A stretch of 64,000 bases of DNA from Hyphomicrobiales bacterium (GCA_900471605.1 UCEY01000010.1:54294-118293), one strand, 5' to 3'; counted from the stretch's first letter, positions 35,475 to 44,305 are shown. Numbers and translations: made by a program. The notes: a model not told the origin generated them from the letters alone.

Positions 35475-35842
35475 CTAACGTTCCCTCCGTCCGCGCAACC
35501 GGTTCTCGATGTCGCGACAAGCCGATCGTCAGCAGCAAATAGATGTAGGTGACGATCGAATAGGTTTCGAAGAAGGGGAAGGAAGCGGCGGCATAGACCT
35601 TGGCCATCTGCGTCATGTCGGCGAGGCCGAGCACCGAGACGAGTCCTTCGCCAATCGAAACGAAGTCATTGGAAAGCGGCGGCAGGATCGCCCGCATCGC
35701 CTGGGGGAAGACGATCAGCCGGAAGCGCTGCCAGCTCGTTGAGCGCTATCACCGCCGCGATGCGTCGGCAAAGAACCCCGAAGACGACCAGCCACCAGGG
35801 GAAACCCCGCGGTGCGGAAGGCTTGCGGCGCAAGGGCGCCAT
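35475..35842 (-). pseudogene. Remnant of an amino-acid ABC transporter permease (internal deletion, frameshifts)
   Basis: An N-terminal piece starts at ATG 35842 (MAPLRRKPSAPRGFPWWLVV, a first membrane helix, to about IALNE) and joins, in another frame, a C-terminal piece typical of HisM/GlnP-type permeases: [45 protein letters not shown] and [15 protein letters not shown]. The central 200 or so residues with the other helices are missing. Near 35525 a frameshift separates LTIGL from the expected tail [13 protein letters not shown], which ends at TAG 35475. The conserved VKDSSLVSVLG loop is two codons short. No binding protein or ATPase gene is nearby. Not functional. Confidence 0.85.
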
Positions 35843-36063
35843 GCCTCTATCCGCCCATCTTGTCGTCGAGGGACCCTTTCCGGTTCAGGGCGAGCACTCT
35901 GGCACTCCTGACAAATGGCTGGCGAATCCCTCTCATGAAAAGCCGGCGGATCGCAAGCGGCTGACGGCGGGCATCTTCTCCTTGCCGCGGGTGGGTGGCT
36001 CCTCTACATCCCCCTCACCGTATACGCCGCGCCTTTCGCGGCAAAAGCATTGGAGTAAATAAG

Positions 36064-37344
36064 TTGGTTCAGGAAAAAGAGCTAATTTCAAAGATCGTGT
36101 GGCGGCTCATGCCGTTCCTCGGCGTGCTTTATCTGATTGCCTATATCGACCGTCAGAACGTCAGTTATGCCAAGCTGGAAATGGTCGGCGCGCTCGGCAT
36201 GAGCGAATATGCCTACGGCCTCGGCGCGTCGCTGTTCTTCATCGGCTATTTCCTGTTCGAAGTGCCGAGCAACCTCTTCCTTACGCGTTTCGGCGCCAGC
36301 CGCTGGTTCGCGCGCATCATGATCTCCTGGGGCATCGTCACCATCGCGCTCGCCTACACGCAGAACGCCACGATGTTCTACATCCTGCGCTTCCTGCTCG
36401 GCGTCTGCGAAGCCGGGTTCTTTCCGGGTGTCCTTTATCTGCTGACCCTCTGGTTCCCGAAGGATTATCGCGGTCGCATGGTCGGCCTGTTCATGATCTT
36501 CAGCGCGCTCGCCAATGCCGTTGGCGCGCCGGTCGGCGGCATGCTGCTCGATCTCGACGGGCTTCTTGGCCTTGCCGGCTGGGAATGGGTCTTCCTCGCG
36601 ACCGGGGTTCCGGCGGTGCTCGCCGGGATCGTCACGCTCTTTTATCTCGACGATACGCCGGAAAAGGCGAAATTCCTGACAGAGGATGAAAAGCGCTGGC
36701 TGCACGATCGGCTGGCGCGCGAGAATTCCGGAATGGAGGAACATGCGGACAACGGGTTCAAGGCGCTCGTCAATCCGCGGGTGCTTCTGATGGCGCTCTG
36801 CTATATCGGCTTTCCGCTCGCCGCCTACGGTCTCAGCTACTGGCTGCCGACCATCGTCAAGGGTTTCGGCGTCTCGAACACGACGAACGGCTTCATCAAC
36901 ATCATTCCGTGGGTGATCGTCGCGCTCGCGCTCTGGGTGGTGCCGGCTGCCGCCGACCGGGCGGAGAGCAAAACGCCCTATATCGTCATTCCGGCGTTTA
37001 TCGGGGCTGCCAGCCTTGCCCTGTCGGCGATCTTCACCAATCCGACCCTGCAGTTCGCCTTCCTCTGCATTGCCGCTGCGGGCATCTTCGCCGGCCAGCC
37101 GGTCTTCTGGAGCCTCCCCTCGCGCTTCCTGCGGGGCGCGGGTGCGGCCGCCGGCATCGCGGCGATCAATTCGGTCGGCAATCTCGGCGGCTTCATCGCA
37201 CAGAACGTCGTCCCCTGGATCCGGGATTCGACCGGAAGCACTATCCTGCCGATGGTCTTCCTGGCCGTCTGCCTTGCCGTTGCCGGCGTCCTCGTCATCA
37301 TCGTCGGCCGCATGATGGCGGCGAGACAGGCTGCCTCTGCCTGA
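36064..37344 (+). CDS. MFS transporter, anion:cation symporter (ACS) type
   Basis: Twelve-helix major facilitator of 426 residues. The start region LISKIVWRLMPFLGVLYLIA followed by YIDRQNVSYAKLEM is the hallmark of the ACS family (phthalate, tartrate and glucarate permeases). Loop motifs RFLLGVCEAGFFPG and WFPKDYRGRMVGLF, and EWVFLATGVPAVLAG with DDTPEKAKFL, agree. The substrate is probably an organic acid anion but cannot be named. The start is TTG at 36064, since GGAG lies eight bases upstream and no ATG precedes the first helix sensibly. A 14-bp stem-loop follows the stop. Confidence 0.87.
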   Translation: MVQEKELISKIVWRLMPFLGVLYLIAYIDRQNVSYAKLEMVGALGMSEYAYGLGASLFFIGYFLFEVPSNLFLTRFGASRWFARIMISWGIVTIALAYTQNATMFYILRFLLGVCEAGFFPGVLYLLTLWFPKDYRGRMVGLFMIFSALANAVGAPVGGMLLDLDGLLGLAGWEWVFLATGVPAVLAGIVTLFYLDDTPEKAKFLTEDEKRWLHDRLARENSGMEEHADNGFKALVNPRVLLMALCYIGFPLAAYGLSYWLPTIVKGFGVSNTTNGFINIIPWVIVALALWVVPAAADRAESKTPYIVIPAFIGAASLALSAIFTNPTLQFAFLCIAAAGIFAGQPVFWSLPSRFLRGAGAAAGIAAINSVGNLGGFIAQNVVPWIRDSTGSTILPMVFLAVCLAVAGVLVIIVGRMMAARQAASA

Positions 37345-37351
37345 CCAATTG

Positions 37352-37385
37352 CCGCCCTTGGTTCCCTTTGCGGAACCAAGGGCGG
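37352..37385 (+). terminator. Stem-loop after the MFS gene
   Basis: CCGCCCTTGGTTCC and GGAACCAAGGGCGG form a perfect 14-bp stem around CTTTGC, eight bases after the stop codon. There is no T-run on the plus strand (TAAAACTG follows), so it is a terminator-like or mRNA-stabilising hairpin. Confidence 0.65.
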
Positions 37386-37464
37386 TAAAACTGCCTCCTT
37401 CCGCCCCACCGGCGTTTCTCCTATGTCTTCTGGCAAGCCAGATCAAAACACTTGGAGGAAGTCG

Positions 37465-37977
37465 ATGATACCAGCCTTGAAACATGTCGCTCTGGGTTTG
37501 GTCCTGTTCGGGGCCGCGATGGGCACGCTTGCCGCGCCGTCGCTGGCGCAGGAGGCCGTGACGGCCGCAGCGGACAAGGAGGCGCTGTTCACCAGCACGG
37601 ACCCCAAGCTGCACGCAAACAAGCAGGTTGCCTACGGCATCGTTCGCGACCTGCTGGAAGCCAACCAGTGGGACAAGGCCGATCAGTATCTCACGGAACG
37701 TTACATCCAGCACAACCCGAACGCCGCTTCAGGACGAAAGGCGGTGGTGAGCTATTTCATCGACATCCTCAAGCGGACGCCGAGCGCGGTTCCGGCCAAG
37801 ATAAAAACCCCTGTCGTCTTCGTCACGGCGGAAGGCGATCTGGTGACCGTGGGGACGGTGCGCGAGGTGAAAGATCCTCGCGATCCCTCGAAGAGCTATA
37901 CCAGCACCTGGTACGACACATGGCGTATCGTCAACGGCAAGGCCGACGAGCACTGGGATTCGGCCGTCAGGAACTGA
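37465..37977 (+). CDS. Secreted NTF2-like (SnoaL-type) protein
   Basis: Exported small protein, 170 residues. A Sec signal peptide (MIPALKHVALGLVLFGAAMG, cleavage near SLAQE) precedes a cone-shaped NTF2/SnoaL fold: YGIVRDLLEANQWDKADQYL, TERYIQHNPNAASGRKAVVS, and TSTWYDTWRIVNGKADEHWD. The pattern HNP and the terminal EHWD are typical of polyketide-cyclase-like proteins of unknown role that many proteobacteria secrete. GGAGGAAG is six bases before the ATG. It is convergent with rplS across a shared terminator. Confidence 0.85.
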   Translation: MIPALKHVALGLVLFGAAMGTLAAPSLAQEAVTAAADKEALFTSTDPKLHANKQVAYGIVRDLLEANQWDKADQYLTERYIQHNPNAASGRKAVVSYFIDILKRTPSAVPAKIKTPVVFVTAEGDLVTVGTVREVKDPRDPSKSYTSTWYDTWRIVNGKADEHWDSAVRN

Positions 37978-37995
37978 ACCCGCCCATCGCGCAAT

Positions 37996-38025
37996 AAAAA
38001 AGGCGGTCCAGGGACCGCCTTTTTC
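37996..38025. terminator. Bidirectional terminator between the NTF2-like gene and rplS
   Basis: AAAAAGGCGGTCC and GGACCGCCTTTTT form a 13-bp inverted repeat around AG, with an A-run on one side and a T-run on the other. It can end transcripts from both converging genes. Confidence 0.93.
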
Positions 38026-38043
38026 ACATTCGATTTCCGAAGC

Positions 38044-38589
38044 TTATTCGGCAGAGGCTTCAGCAGCCTTGGCGGCTTCGGCAGCTTCTGCTGCGGCCTT
38101 TGCTTCAGCGGCTTCCGCTGCTGCCTTTTCGGCGGCGAGAGCCTGGGCTGCTGCAACCTTCTCGGCTTCGAGACGTGCCTTTTCGTCGGCAACGGCCTGA
38201 CGCTCGGCGTCGTTCAGCTTGCGGGCGCGAACGCCGGTGTCTTCAACGATACGAGCCGACTTGCCGCGGCGATCGCGCAGGTAATAGAGCTTGGCGCGAC
38301 GGACCTTACCGCGGCGAACGACTTCGACGCTTTCGACCATCGGCGAATAGACCGGGAATACGCGCTCGACGCCTTCGCCGTAGGAGATCTTGCGAACAGT
38401 GAAGCTTTCGTTGAGGCCGCCGCCGGAACGGGCGATGCAGACGCCTTCATAGGCCTGTACGCGCGTACGGTTGCCTTCGGTGACCTTCACGTTGACGCGG
38501 AGCGTGTCGCCGGCGGAAAATTCCGGAAGGGTGCGCTTGGCGGCGATCTTGGCGGCCTGTTCGGCTTCCAGTTCCTGGATGATGTTCAT
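38044..38589 (-). CDS. rplS: 50S ribosomal protein L19
   Basis: Ribosomal protein at the 30S-50S interface, 181 residues. The conserved body runs from [11 protein letters not shown] through [40 protein letters not shown] and [15 protein letters not shown] (about 1-120). The remaining 60 residues form an Ala/Glu/Lys-rich helical tail absent from E. coli L19 (115 residues). It is separated from its usual operon partner trmD by tauE on the opposite strand. The start at 38589 is set by homology; the open frame continues 50 codons upstream. Confidence 0.95.
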   Translation of the reverse strand: MNIIQELEAEQAAKIAAKRTLPEFSAGDTLRVNVKVTEGNRTRVQAYEGVCIARSGGGLNESFTVRKISYGEGVERVFPVYSPMVESVEVVRRGKVRRAKLYYLRDRRGKSARIVEDTGVRARKLNDAERQAVADEKARLEAEKVAAAQALAAEKAAAEAAEAKAAAEAAEAAKAAEASAE

Positions 38590-38854
38590 CGTCTCAAACC
38601 TTTGGTTCTTCTGAAACAGCCAGAGCGCTCGGGTTACATCCCTTTGGTCAAAGCCTCGGAGACTTGCCTTTCCGGCAGAGCGAATTCGCCATTCTTTGTT
38701 GCTGGTCGACGGGATATTTCCCATTTCCGGCTGGGCCAATACACGAAAGAGTCCGCTTTGTCATCCCGTTGATTGCGATTTTGTGACGAAAAAGCCCGCT
38801 ATTGCTGCCGTTCGCACAAGCCGCTATCTGGTGGCCAGGGATGAGGAAACATCA

Positions 38855-39601
38855 ATGACAATCACAATGATAGTCCTGCTCGCCGCAGCGGGCTTCCTGT
38901 CCGGCGCGGTCAACGCGATCGCCGGCGGCGGGACCTTTCTGACCTTCGGGGCGATGACGCTTGCCGGCGTTCCGCCGATCTTGGCCAATGCCACGTCCTC
39001 GATCGTGCAGTTTCCGGGCTATGTCACCTCGACGATCGCCTATTGGGACGAGATTTCCAGCCGCTGGCGCAGTGCGCTGGTATTGGCGCTGGTTTCGGTG
39101 ATCGGCGCTTTCGCCGGCGCCTTCCTGCTGCTGTCGCTCGACAATCCATCCTTTCGCGCGCTGGTGCCCTGGCTTCTGGCGGCCGCAACGGCCGTATTTG
39201 CGGCGGGGCCGTGGCTGAAACCGAAGGCGTCGGCGGAGCGTTCCGCCAACTCCCCCGGTTCGGTCATCGGGCAATTCCTGACGTCGATCTATGGCGGGTT
39301 CTTCGGGGCCGGCATGGGCATCATGATGCTCGCTGTCCTCGGGGTGACGACCGGCGGCAGCTATCACCATCTCAATGCGCTGAAGAACATGCTGGCGATC
39401 CTGATCGCGGCGGTCGCCATCATCGTCTTCGTCGGCGGCGGCGTCATCGCCTGGCCGGAAGCGCTCGTGATGATCCCGGCCGGCGCGCTCGGCGGTTATG
39501 CGGGCGTGTGGATGGCGCGACGGGTGCCGCAGGCGGTGCTGCGCTGGTGCGTGGTCGCGGTTGGTGCGGCTCTGACGGTGTATTATTTCGTGACGGGGTG
39601 A
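38855..39601 (+). CDS. TauE/SafE (TSUP) family membrane permease
   Basis: Predicted sulfite/organosulfonate exporter of the TSUP family, 248 residues with about eight helices. The paired family motifs are [20 protein letters not shown] with [20 protein letters not shown] and, in the second half, [20 protein letters not shown] with [23 protein letters not shown] is seven bases before the ATG. It is inserted against the trmD-rplS direction, and its last 19 bases overlap the 3' end of trmD tail to tail. No sulfur metabolism genes are adjacent. Confidence 0.87.
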   Translation: MTITMIVLLAAAGFLSGAVNAIAGGGTFLTFGAMTLAGVPPILANATSSIVQFPGYVTSTIAYWDEISSRWRSALVLALVSVIGAFAGAFLLLSLDNPSFRALVPWLLAAATAVFAAGPWLKPKASAERSANSPGSVIGQFLTSIYGGFFGAGMGIMMLAVLGVTTGGSYHHLNALKNMLAILIAAVAIIVFVGGGVIAWPEALVMIPAGALGGYAGVWMARRVPQAVLRWCVVAVGAALTVYYFVTG

Positions 39602-40278
39602 CCCGGGATCAGGTCCGGCCGGCGCTCCAGCGTCAGCCGCCGGCTCTCCTCCAGCCGCCATTTCTCTATTGCAGCATGATTGCCCGAGGTCAGCACCGCC
39701 GGGATTTCACGCCCTTCGAACATCTGCGGCCTGGTATATTGCGGATGTTCGAGAAGTCCGTTTTCAAAACTCTCATGGGTGCCTGACAGCGCATTGCCCA
39801 TGACGCCCGGCAGGACGCGCACGACCGCGTCGAGCAGCGTCAGCGCCGCGGGCTCGCCGCCGGACAGAACATAGTCGCCGATCGACACCTCTTCGAGATT
39901 GCGCGCATCGATCACCCGCTGGTCGACGCCTTCGAAGCGTCCGCAGACGATCACAACGCCGTCGCCGCCGGCAAGCTCGCGCACTCTTTCCTGAGTCAGC
40001 GGTTTTCCGCGCGGGCTCATCAGCAGGCGGGGTCGGCTGTCATTCTCGGAGACGCTGTCGATCGCCTTGGCCAGAATATCCGGCTTCAGCACCATGCCGG
40101 CTCCGCCGCCGGCCGGCGTGTCGTCCACCGTGCGATGCCGGTCCTCGGCAAAATCGCGGATTTGCACCGCGTCGAGCGACCATTGCCCGCGCTCCAGCGC
40201 CTTGCCGGCCAGCGAAAAGGTCAGATGCCCCGGAAACATTTCCGGGTAGAGCGTCAGGATGGTGGCGCGGAAGGTCAT
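39583..40278 (-). CDS. trmD: tRNA (guanine-37-N1)-methyltransferase
   Basis: Makes m1G37 in tRNAs, preventing +1 frameshifts. 231 residues. It starts [19 protein letters not shown] and has [20 protein letters not shown], the trefoil-knot SAM site [16 protein letters not shown] and [20 protein letters not shown], and [20 protein letters not shown]. It lies 5 bases after rimM in the ffh-rpsP-rimM-trmD run. Its stop overlaps the convergent tauE end by 19 bases. Confidence 0.96.
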   Translation of the reverse strand: MTFRATILTLYPEMFPGHLTFSLAGKALERGQWSLDAVQIRDFAEDRHRTVDDTPAGGGAGMVLKPDILAKAIDSVSENDSRPRLLMSPRGKPLTQERVRELAGGDGVVIVCGRFEGVDQRVIDARNLEEVSIGDYVLSGGEPAALTLLDAVVRVLPGVMGNALSGTHESFENGLLEHPQYTRPQMFEGREIPAVLTSGNHAAIEKWRLEESRRLTLERRPDLIPGHPVTK

Positions 40279-40283
40279 CGCGC

Positions 40284-40850
40284 CTACTTGCCCTTTTTGG
40301 GGAAACCCGGTGCCGGACCGTCGTCTTCCGGGTTTTCGGTCAGGCCGGCCGCCTGCGGATCGATGAGGATCTTGCCGCCTTCCAGGTCGATCTCCAGCAC
40401 GGCGGCCTCGGAGAAGGGGATGAGGGCGGGACGGCGGCCGGGGCCTTTCAGCTCCAGCAGGTCGCCGGCGCCGAAATCATAGACCGCGCTCACCGTGCCG
40501 TAACTCTTGCCCTCTTCATCGACCGCTTCCAGGCCTTCGAGATCGGCGTAATAGAATTCGTCTTCCTCGAGTTCGTCGTCGGGCAGGTTGTCGCGGTCGA
40601 TGAACAGTTCGAGGCCGGCCAGTGCTTCAGCCGCATTGCGGTCGTTGATGCCCCTGAAGCGGACGATCGCGACATTCTTGGCCTCGCGGATTTCGAGGAT
40701 CTCGAAAACCCGGCCGTCTTCGCTGTGCAGGTGGCCGTAATCGCCGAGCGCGGTCGCGTCGGCCGTGTACGTGCGCACCCGCACCTCGCCCCGGAGACCC
40801 TGGGCGGCGCCGATGGTCGCCATCAGAACGGGATTTTCGAGCTTGGTCAT
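40284..40850 (-). CDS. rimM: Ribosome maturation factor RimM
   Basis: 30S assembly factor that binds S19, 188 residues. The N-terminal RimM domain shows [20 protein letters not shown]; the PRC-barrel part shows [20 protein letters not shown] and [20 protein letters not shown]. The C-terminal tail (about 20 residues, [17 protein letters not shown]) is charged and not conserved. The ATG at 40850 is set by homology. It is followed by trmD after 5 bases; rpsP lies 119 bases upstream. Confidence 0.95.
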   Translation of the reverse strand: MTKLENPVLMATIGAAQGLRGEVRVRTYTADATALGDYGHLHSEDGRVFEILEIREAKNVAIVRFRGINDRNAAEALAGLELFIDRDNLPDDELEEDEFYYADLEGLEAVDEEGKSYGTVSAVYDFGAGDLLELKGPGRRPALIPFSEAAVLEIDLEGGKILIDPQAAGLTENPEDDGPAPGFPKKGK

Positions 40851-40969
40851 GAGGGTCGTGATCTCGGTTGTCGTGCGCTCATTTAAGCTTTGCGCGATCA
40901 AAAGCAAACAGCAAAACGGGCAGCGCGTTGCCGCGCCGCCCGTCGCTTAACAAGGACTGGTTGCGAAGC

Positions 40970-41335
40970 TTATGCTTCGGCGGCAGCGGCGGCTGCTTCT
41001 TCGGCCTTCTGGGCGCGTTCCTTGGCGCGTTCCTGGGCCTTCTTGCCCGGCTGACCCTTGTCCGGGTTGTTCTTGGCTTCGCGCTGGGCGATGCCGGCTT
41101 CAGCGAGGAAGCGCAGAACGCGGTCGGTCGGCTGGGCGCCGTTGTCGAGCCAGTGCTTGATGCGCTCGGCGTTCAGCTCGACGCGCTTTTCATTGTCCTT
41201 GGCGAGCATCGGGTTCCAGGAACCGAGCTTTTCGAGGAAGCGGCCGTCGCGCGGCGAACGGGCGTCGGCAACAACGACGGTGTAGTACGGACGCTTCTTG
41301 GAGCCGCCGCGGGCGAGACGAATTTTCAGGGCCAT
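40970..41335 (-). CDS. rpsP: 30S ribosomal protein S16
   Basis: Small-subunit protein needed for 30S assembly, 121 residues. [32 protein letters not shown] and [18 protein letters not shown] define the family. The last 40 residues ([20 protein letters not shown] and on) are a Lys/Glu/Ala helix absent from E. coli S16 (82 residues). It is transcribed between the chorismate mutase gene and rimM. Confidence 0.96.
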   Translation of the reverse strand: MALKIRLARGGSKKRPYYTVVVADARSPRDGRFLEKLGSWNPMLAKDNEKRVELNAERIKHWLDNGAQPTDRVLRFLAEAGIAQREAKNNPDKGQPGKKAQERAKERAQKAEEAAAAAAEA

Positions 41336-41413
41336 TTCAATTACTCCTAGGTTTTTCTGGCCGCCATCAGGCCGGCCGGGGTTCTTCTTGAGGCCGCCAT
41401 CAGGCGGGCTGGT

Positions 41414-41728
41414 TCAGGCTATTTTCGTGCCGACATGTTCGGCGGCGATGGCTTCATGATGCCGGATCACTTCCTTGATGACGAAGTTCAGGAACTTCTC
41501 GGCGAAATCCGGGTCCAGATGCGCTTCCTTCGCCAGGCGGCGAAGACGCTCGATCTGGAATTCTTCGCGCGCCGGGTCGGCCGGCGGCAAATCGTACTGG
41601 GCTTTGAGGACGCCCACTTCCTTGGTGCAGCGGAAACGCTCCGCCAGCATATGCACGAGCGCCGCGTCGATGTTGTCGATCGACTGGCGGTAGCTCGCAA
41701 GTTTGGCTTTCACTTCAGCGTCAACCAT
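41414..41728 (-). CDS. Chorismate mutase (AroQ fold)
   Basis: Converts chorismate to prephenate for Phe and Tyr synthesis. 104 residues, the size of a monofunctional AroQ-alpha protein. The all-helical pattern includes YRQSIDNIDAALVHMLAERF, KEVGVLKAQYDLPPADPARE and FAEKFLNFVIKEVIRHHEAI. It sits between ffh (14 bases before) and rpsP (78 bases after), an aromatic amino acid gene inside a translation and secretion operon. ATG 41728 follows GGGAGGA; an ATG six codons upstream is in frame. Confidence 0.9.
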   Translation of the reverse strand: MVDAEVKAKLASYRQSIDNIDAALVHMLAERFRCTKEVGVLKAQYDLPPADPAREEFQIERLRRLAKEAHLDPDFAEKFLNFVIKEVIRHHEAIAAEHVGTKIA

Positions 41729-41742
41729 GGGTGCGTCCTCCC

Positions 41743-43323
41743 TCACTTCTTCTTTGGCAGGCCGGGAAGGCCCGGGAAACCGCCACCGAGGCCGGGCAGC
41801 TTGGCGCCCCCAAGACCCGGCATGCCTCCCCCTGGAAGACCGGGCATCGAGCCCGGCTTGAAGCCCGCGGCCTCCGCCTGCTTCTGCAGCGCTTCGAGCT
41901 GTTTCGGATCGAGCTTGGAAAGGTCGGGCATTCCGCCCATTCCACCCATTCCGCCGCCCATGCCGCCAAGCCCCATCTTCGAGGCAAGGCCGCCCATCAT
42001 CTGCTTCATCATGCCGCCCTTGCCTTTGCCGCCCATCATTTTCATCATGTCGGCCATCTGGCGGTGCATCTTGAGCAGCTTGTTGATTTCGGCCGCATCC
42101 GTGCCGGAGCCGGCGGCGATGCGCTTCTTGCGGCTGTGCTTCAGCATGTCCGGGTTGGCGCGCTCGGCCTTGGTCATCGACTGGATGATGGCGATATGGC
42201 GGGCGAACGTCTTGTCGCTCATGCCGGCGGCAGAAAGCTTGTCCTTCATGCCGCTCATGCCGGGCATCAGCCCCATGATGCCGCCCATGCCGCCGAGCGA
42301 CTGCATCTGCTTCAGCTGTTCGGCGAGGTCGTTCAGGTCGAACTTGCCCTTGGCCATCTTCTCGGCCATGGCGCGCGCCTTCTCGGCGTCGATATTCTCG
42401 GCGGCTTTCTCGACCAGCGAAACGATGTCGCCCATGCCGAGAATGCGGTCGGCAATGCGGCGGGGATGGAATTCCTCCATCTCCGTCATCTTTTCGCCGG
42501 TACCGATCAGCTTGATCGGCTTGCCGGTGACGGCGCGCATCGAAAGGGCCGCACCACCGCGGCCGTCGCCGTCCATGCGGGTCAGAACGAGGCCGGTAAT
42601 GCCGACGCGTTCGTCGAAATTGCGGGCGAGGTTGACGGCGTCCTGGCCGGTGAGCGAGTCCGCGACCAGCAGGATTTCATGCGGGTTCGAGCGGCGCTTG
42701 ATCTCCGCCATCTCCGCCATCAGCGGCTCGTCGATATGGGTGCGGCCGGCGGTGTCGAGGATGACGACGTCATGGCCGCCGAGCTTGGCGGCCTGCACTG
42801 CGCGGGCGGCGATCTCGGTCGGCGACTGGCCGGCAACGATCGGCAGCGTGTCGACGCCGGTCTGCTGCCCAAGCTGGCGCAGCTGCTCCTGGGCGGCCGG
42901 GCGGCGCGTGTCGAGAGATGCCATCAGCACCTTCTTGCGCTCGCGATCGGTCAGCCGCTTGGCGATCTTGCCCGTCGTCGTCGTCTTGCCGGAGCCCTGG
43001 AGGCCGACCATCATGATGACGACCGGGGCGACCGCATGCAGGTCGATGCCCACGCCTTCGGAGCCGAGCATCTCGATCAGCTCGTCATGGACGATCTTGA
43101 CGACCATCTGGCCGGGCTTGATCGACTTCAGGACTTCGGCGCCGACGGCCTTTTCGCGCACCTTGTCGGTAAAGGAGCGCACGACTTCCAGCGCCACGTC
43201 CGCTTCGAGCAGCGCACGGCGAACCTCGCGCAGAGCGGCGGAGACATCCGCCTCGCTCAATGCGCCACGGCCGGTCAGTCCACTCAAGATGGAGCCAAGA
43301 CGGTCCTGGAGGCTTTCGAACAT
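41743..43323 (-). CDS. ffh: Signal recognition particle protein Ffh
   Basis: SRP54-type GTPase that targets membrane proteins co-translationally with FtsY, which is also in this window at 52.9 kb. 526 residues. NG domain: Walker A VGLQGSGKTTTTGKIA (about 107), DTRRPAAQEQLRQLG, VILDTAGRTHID and LTRMDGDGRGGAAL. The Met-rich M domain includes MGLMPGMSGMKDKL and HSRKKRIAAGSGTDAAEINK, which binds the SRP RNA. A long Gly/Met/Pro-rich tail (about the last 90 residues) exceeds E. coli Ffh (453 residues). It heads the ffh-chorismate mutase-rpsP-rimM-trmD run. Confidence 0.96.
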   Translation of the reverse strand: MFESLQDRLGSILSGLTGRGALSEADVSAALREVRRALLEADVALEVVRSFTDKVREKAVGAEVLKSIKPGQMVVKIVHDELIEMLGSEGVGIDLHAVAPVVIMMVGLQGSGKTTTTGKIAKRLTDRERKKVLMASLDTRRPAAQEQLRQLGQQTGVDTLPIVAGQSPTEIAARAVQAAKLGGHDVVILDTAGRTHIDEPLMAEMAEIKRRSNPHEILLVADSLTGQDAVNLARNFDERVGITGLVLTRMDGDGRGGAALSMRAVTGKPIKLIGTGEKMTEMEEFHPRRIADRILGMGDIVSLVEKAAENIDAEKARAMAEKMAKGKFDLNDLAEQLKQMQSLGGMGGIMGLMPGMSGMKDKLSAAGMSDKTFARHIAIIQSMTKAERANPDMLKHSRKKRIAAGSGTDAAEINKLLKMHRQMADMMKMMGGKGKGGMMKQMMGGLASKMGLGGMGGGMGGMGGMPDLSKLDPKQLEALQKQAEAAGFKPGSMPGLPGGGMPGLGGAKLPGLGGGFPGLPGLPKKK

Positions 43324-43558
43324 CGTTTCTTCCTTCTCGCGTTTCGGGACCACCGAAACGTCGGGTTCCTATCCGCCAAAAACAAGGCGCAAAGCCAAAA
43401 AGCACCCGAGGGCGCAACGCGCTGTCGGGTGTTGACCTCCGGGCTCAGTTTGTCGGCCCCGGTCGGCGGCTCCAAGTCGCAACTTGTCAGCAGATTGGCG
43501 GGCTTAAACAGGAAATGGGCGGCAAAGTCAAGGCTGGCACCTCGATCGCGTCCGTCGC

Positions 43559-43595
43559 TTGCAGGGATATTCATTTTCTCTATAATGAATATTCC
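43559..43595 (+). promoter_or_regulatory. vapBC promoter with overlapping operator palindrome
   Basis: A TTGCAG (43559-43564) and a TATAAT (43581-43586) 16 bases apart form a good sigma-70 promoter. A perfect 9-bp inverted repeat ATATTCATT (43567-43575) and AATGAATAT (43584-43592) overlaps the -10 box. It extends outward to 12 bp with one mismatch. This is the expected place for autorepression by the VapB-VapC complex. Confidence 0.8.
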
Positions 43596-43622
43596 TGGAA
43601 TTCTCCATCGGAGAGGATCGGC

Positions 43623-43868
43623 ATGTCCCTTTATATCCGCGACGACAAGGTGGACGAGCTGGCAAACGAGGTAATGCGCCGGCTTGGCACCAAGACCAAG
43701 ACGGAAGCGGTGCGCGTGGCGCTGGAGAACGAGCTGAAGCGGGTCGGCGAGGAACTGTCGCTGGAGGAGCGCGTAAAACGGCTGCAGGACCGCGTTGCCG
43801 CTCGCATGGGGCCGCACGCTGCCAATTTTGATGAAAAGGCCTACATGGACGAGATGTGGGAAAGCTGA
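43623..43868 (+). CDS. vapB: VapB-type antitoxin (Rv0623 family)
   Basis: Small antitoxin/transcription regulator, 81 residues. MSLYIRDDKVDELANEVMRR then LGTKTKTEAVRVALENELKR is the typical ribbon-helix-helix-like pattern of the Rv0623/PSK-type VapB group. The C-terminal acidic and aromatic end (FDEKAYMDEMWES) would wrap the toxin. GGAGAGG is about six bases before the ATG. The stop TGA overlaps the toxin ATG (TGATG), so translation is coupled. Confidence 0.9.
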   Translation: MSLYIRDDKVDELANEVMRRLGTKTKTEAVRVALENELKRVGEELSLEERVKRLQDRVAARMGPHAANFDEKAYMDEMWES

Positions 43869-44305
43869 TGTTTCTCGACGCATCGGCCGTGGTTGCCATT
43901 TTGACCCGCGAAGAAGAAGCCGGGACCTTGCTTGCCAAGCTTGCCGGCTCCAAGACGCTCGTCCACTATTCATCGGTAACGATGTTCGAGGCCGTGATCG
44001 CAATTTCCCGAAAAACCGCAATCAGCCTTTACGGAGACCAGCGTCCCACTCCACCTGAGTTGATCGCGCAAGCGCAGCAGGACGTGGACGAGTTCATGCG
44101 GAGCATCGGTGCCATCGAAGTCGCCTTTCCGCAGGGGCTGCATGTCGCAGCCCTCGAAGTGGCGCGAACTTATGGCCGGTTCGTCGGCCATCCAGCCAAG
44201 CTCAATTTTGGTGACTGCTTTTCCTATGCCGCCGCACGAGTGCTGAAATTGCCGCTCTTGTTCGTGGGCAACGATTTTTCCAGGACGGACATAGAGATCG
44301 CATAA
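43868..44305 (+). CDS. vapC: VapC-type PIN-domain ribonuclease toxin
   Basis: Metal-dependent RNase toxin, 145 residues. The acidic PIN residues are in place: Asp in MFLDASAVVAIL, Glu in SVTMFEAVIAIS, and Asp in HPAKLNFGDCFSYAAARVL, with the late LLFVGNDFSRTDIEIA region. All catalytic positions look intact, so it is likely active. It overlaps vapB by one base. The pair sits between ffh and the MBL-fold gene and shows no transposase or integrase nearby. Confidence 0.92.
   Translation: MFLDASAVVAILTREEEAGTLLAKLAGSKTLVHYSSVTMFEAVIAISRKTAISLYGDQRPTPPELIAQAQQDVDEFMRSIGAIEVAFPQGLHVAALEVARTYGRFVGHPAKLNFGDCFSYAAARVLKLPLLFVGNDFSRTDIEIA

Noticed and set aside
35110..35697. Minus-strand open frame as an intact gene
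   Set aside because: Only its first 60 or so residues resemble a permease C-terminus; the rest runs antisense into ppk2. It is better explained as part of the permease remnant.
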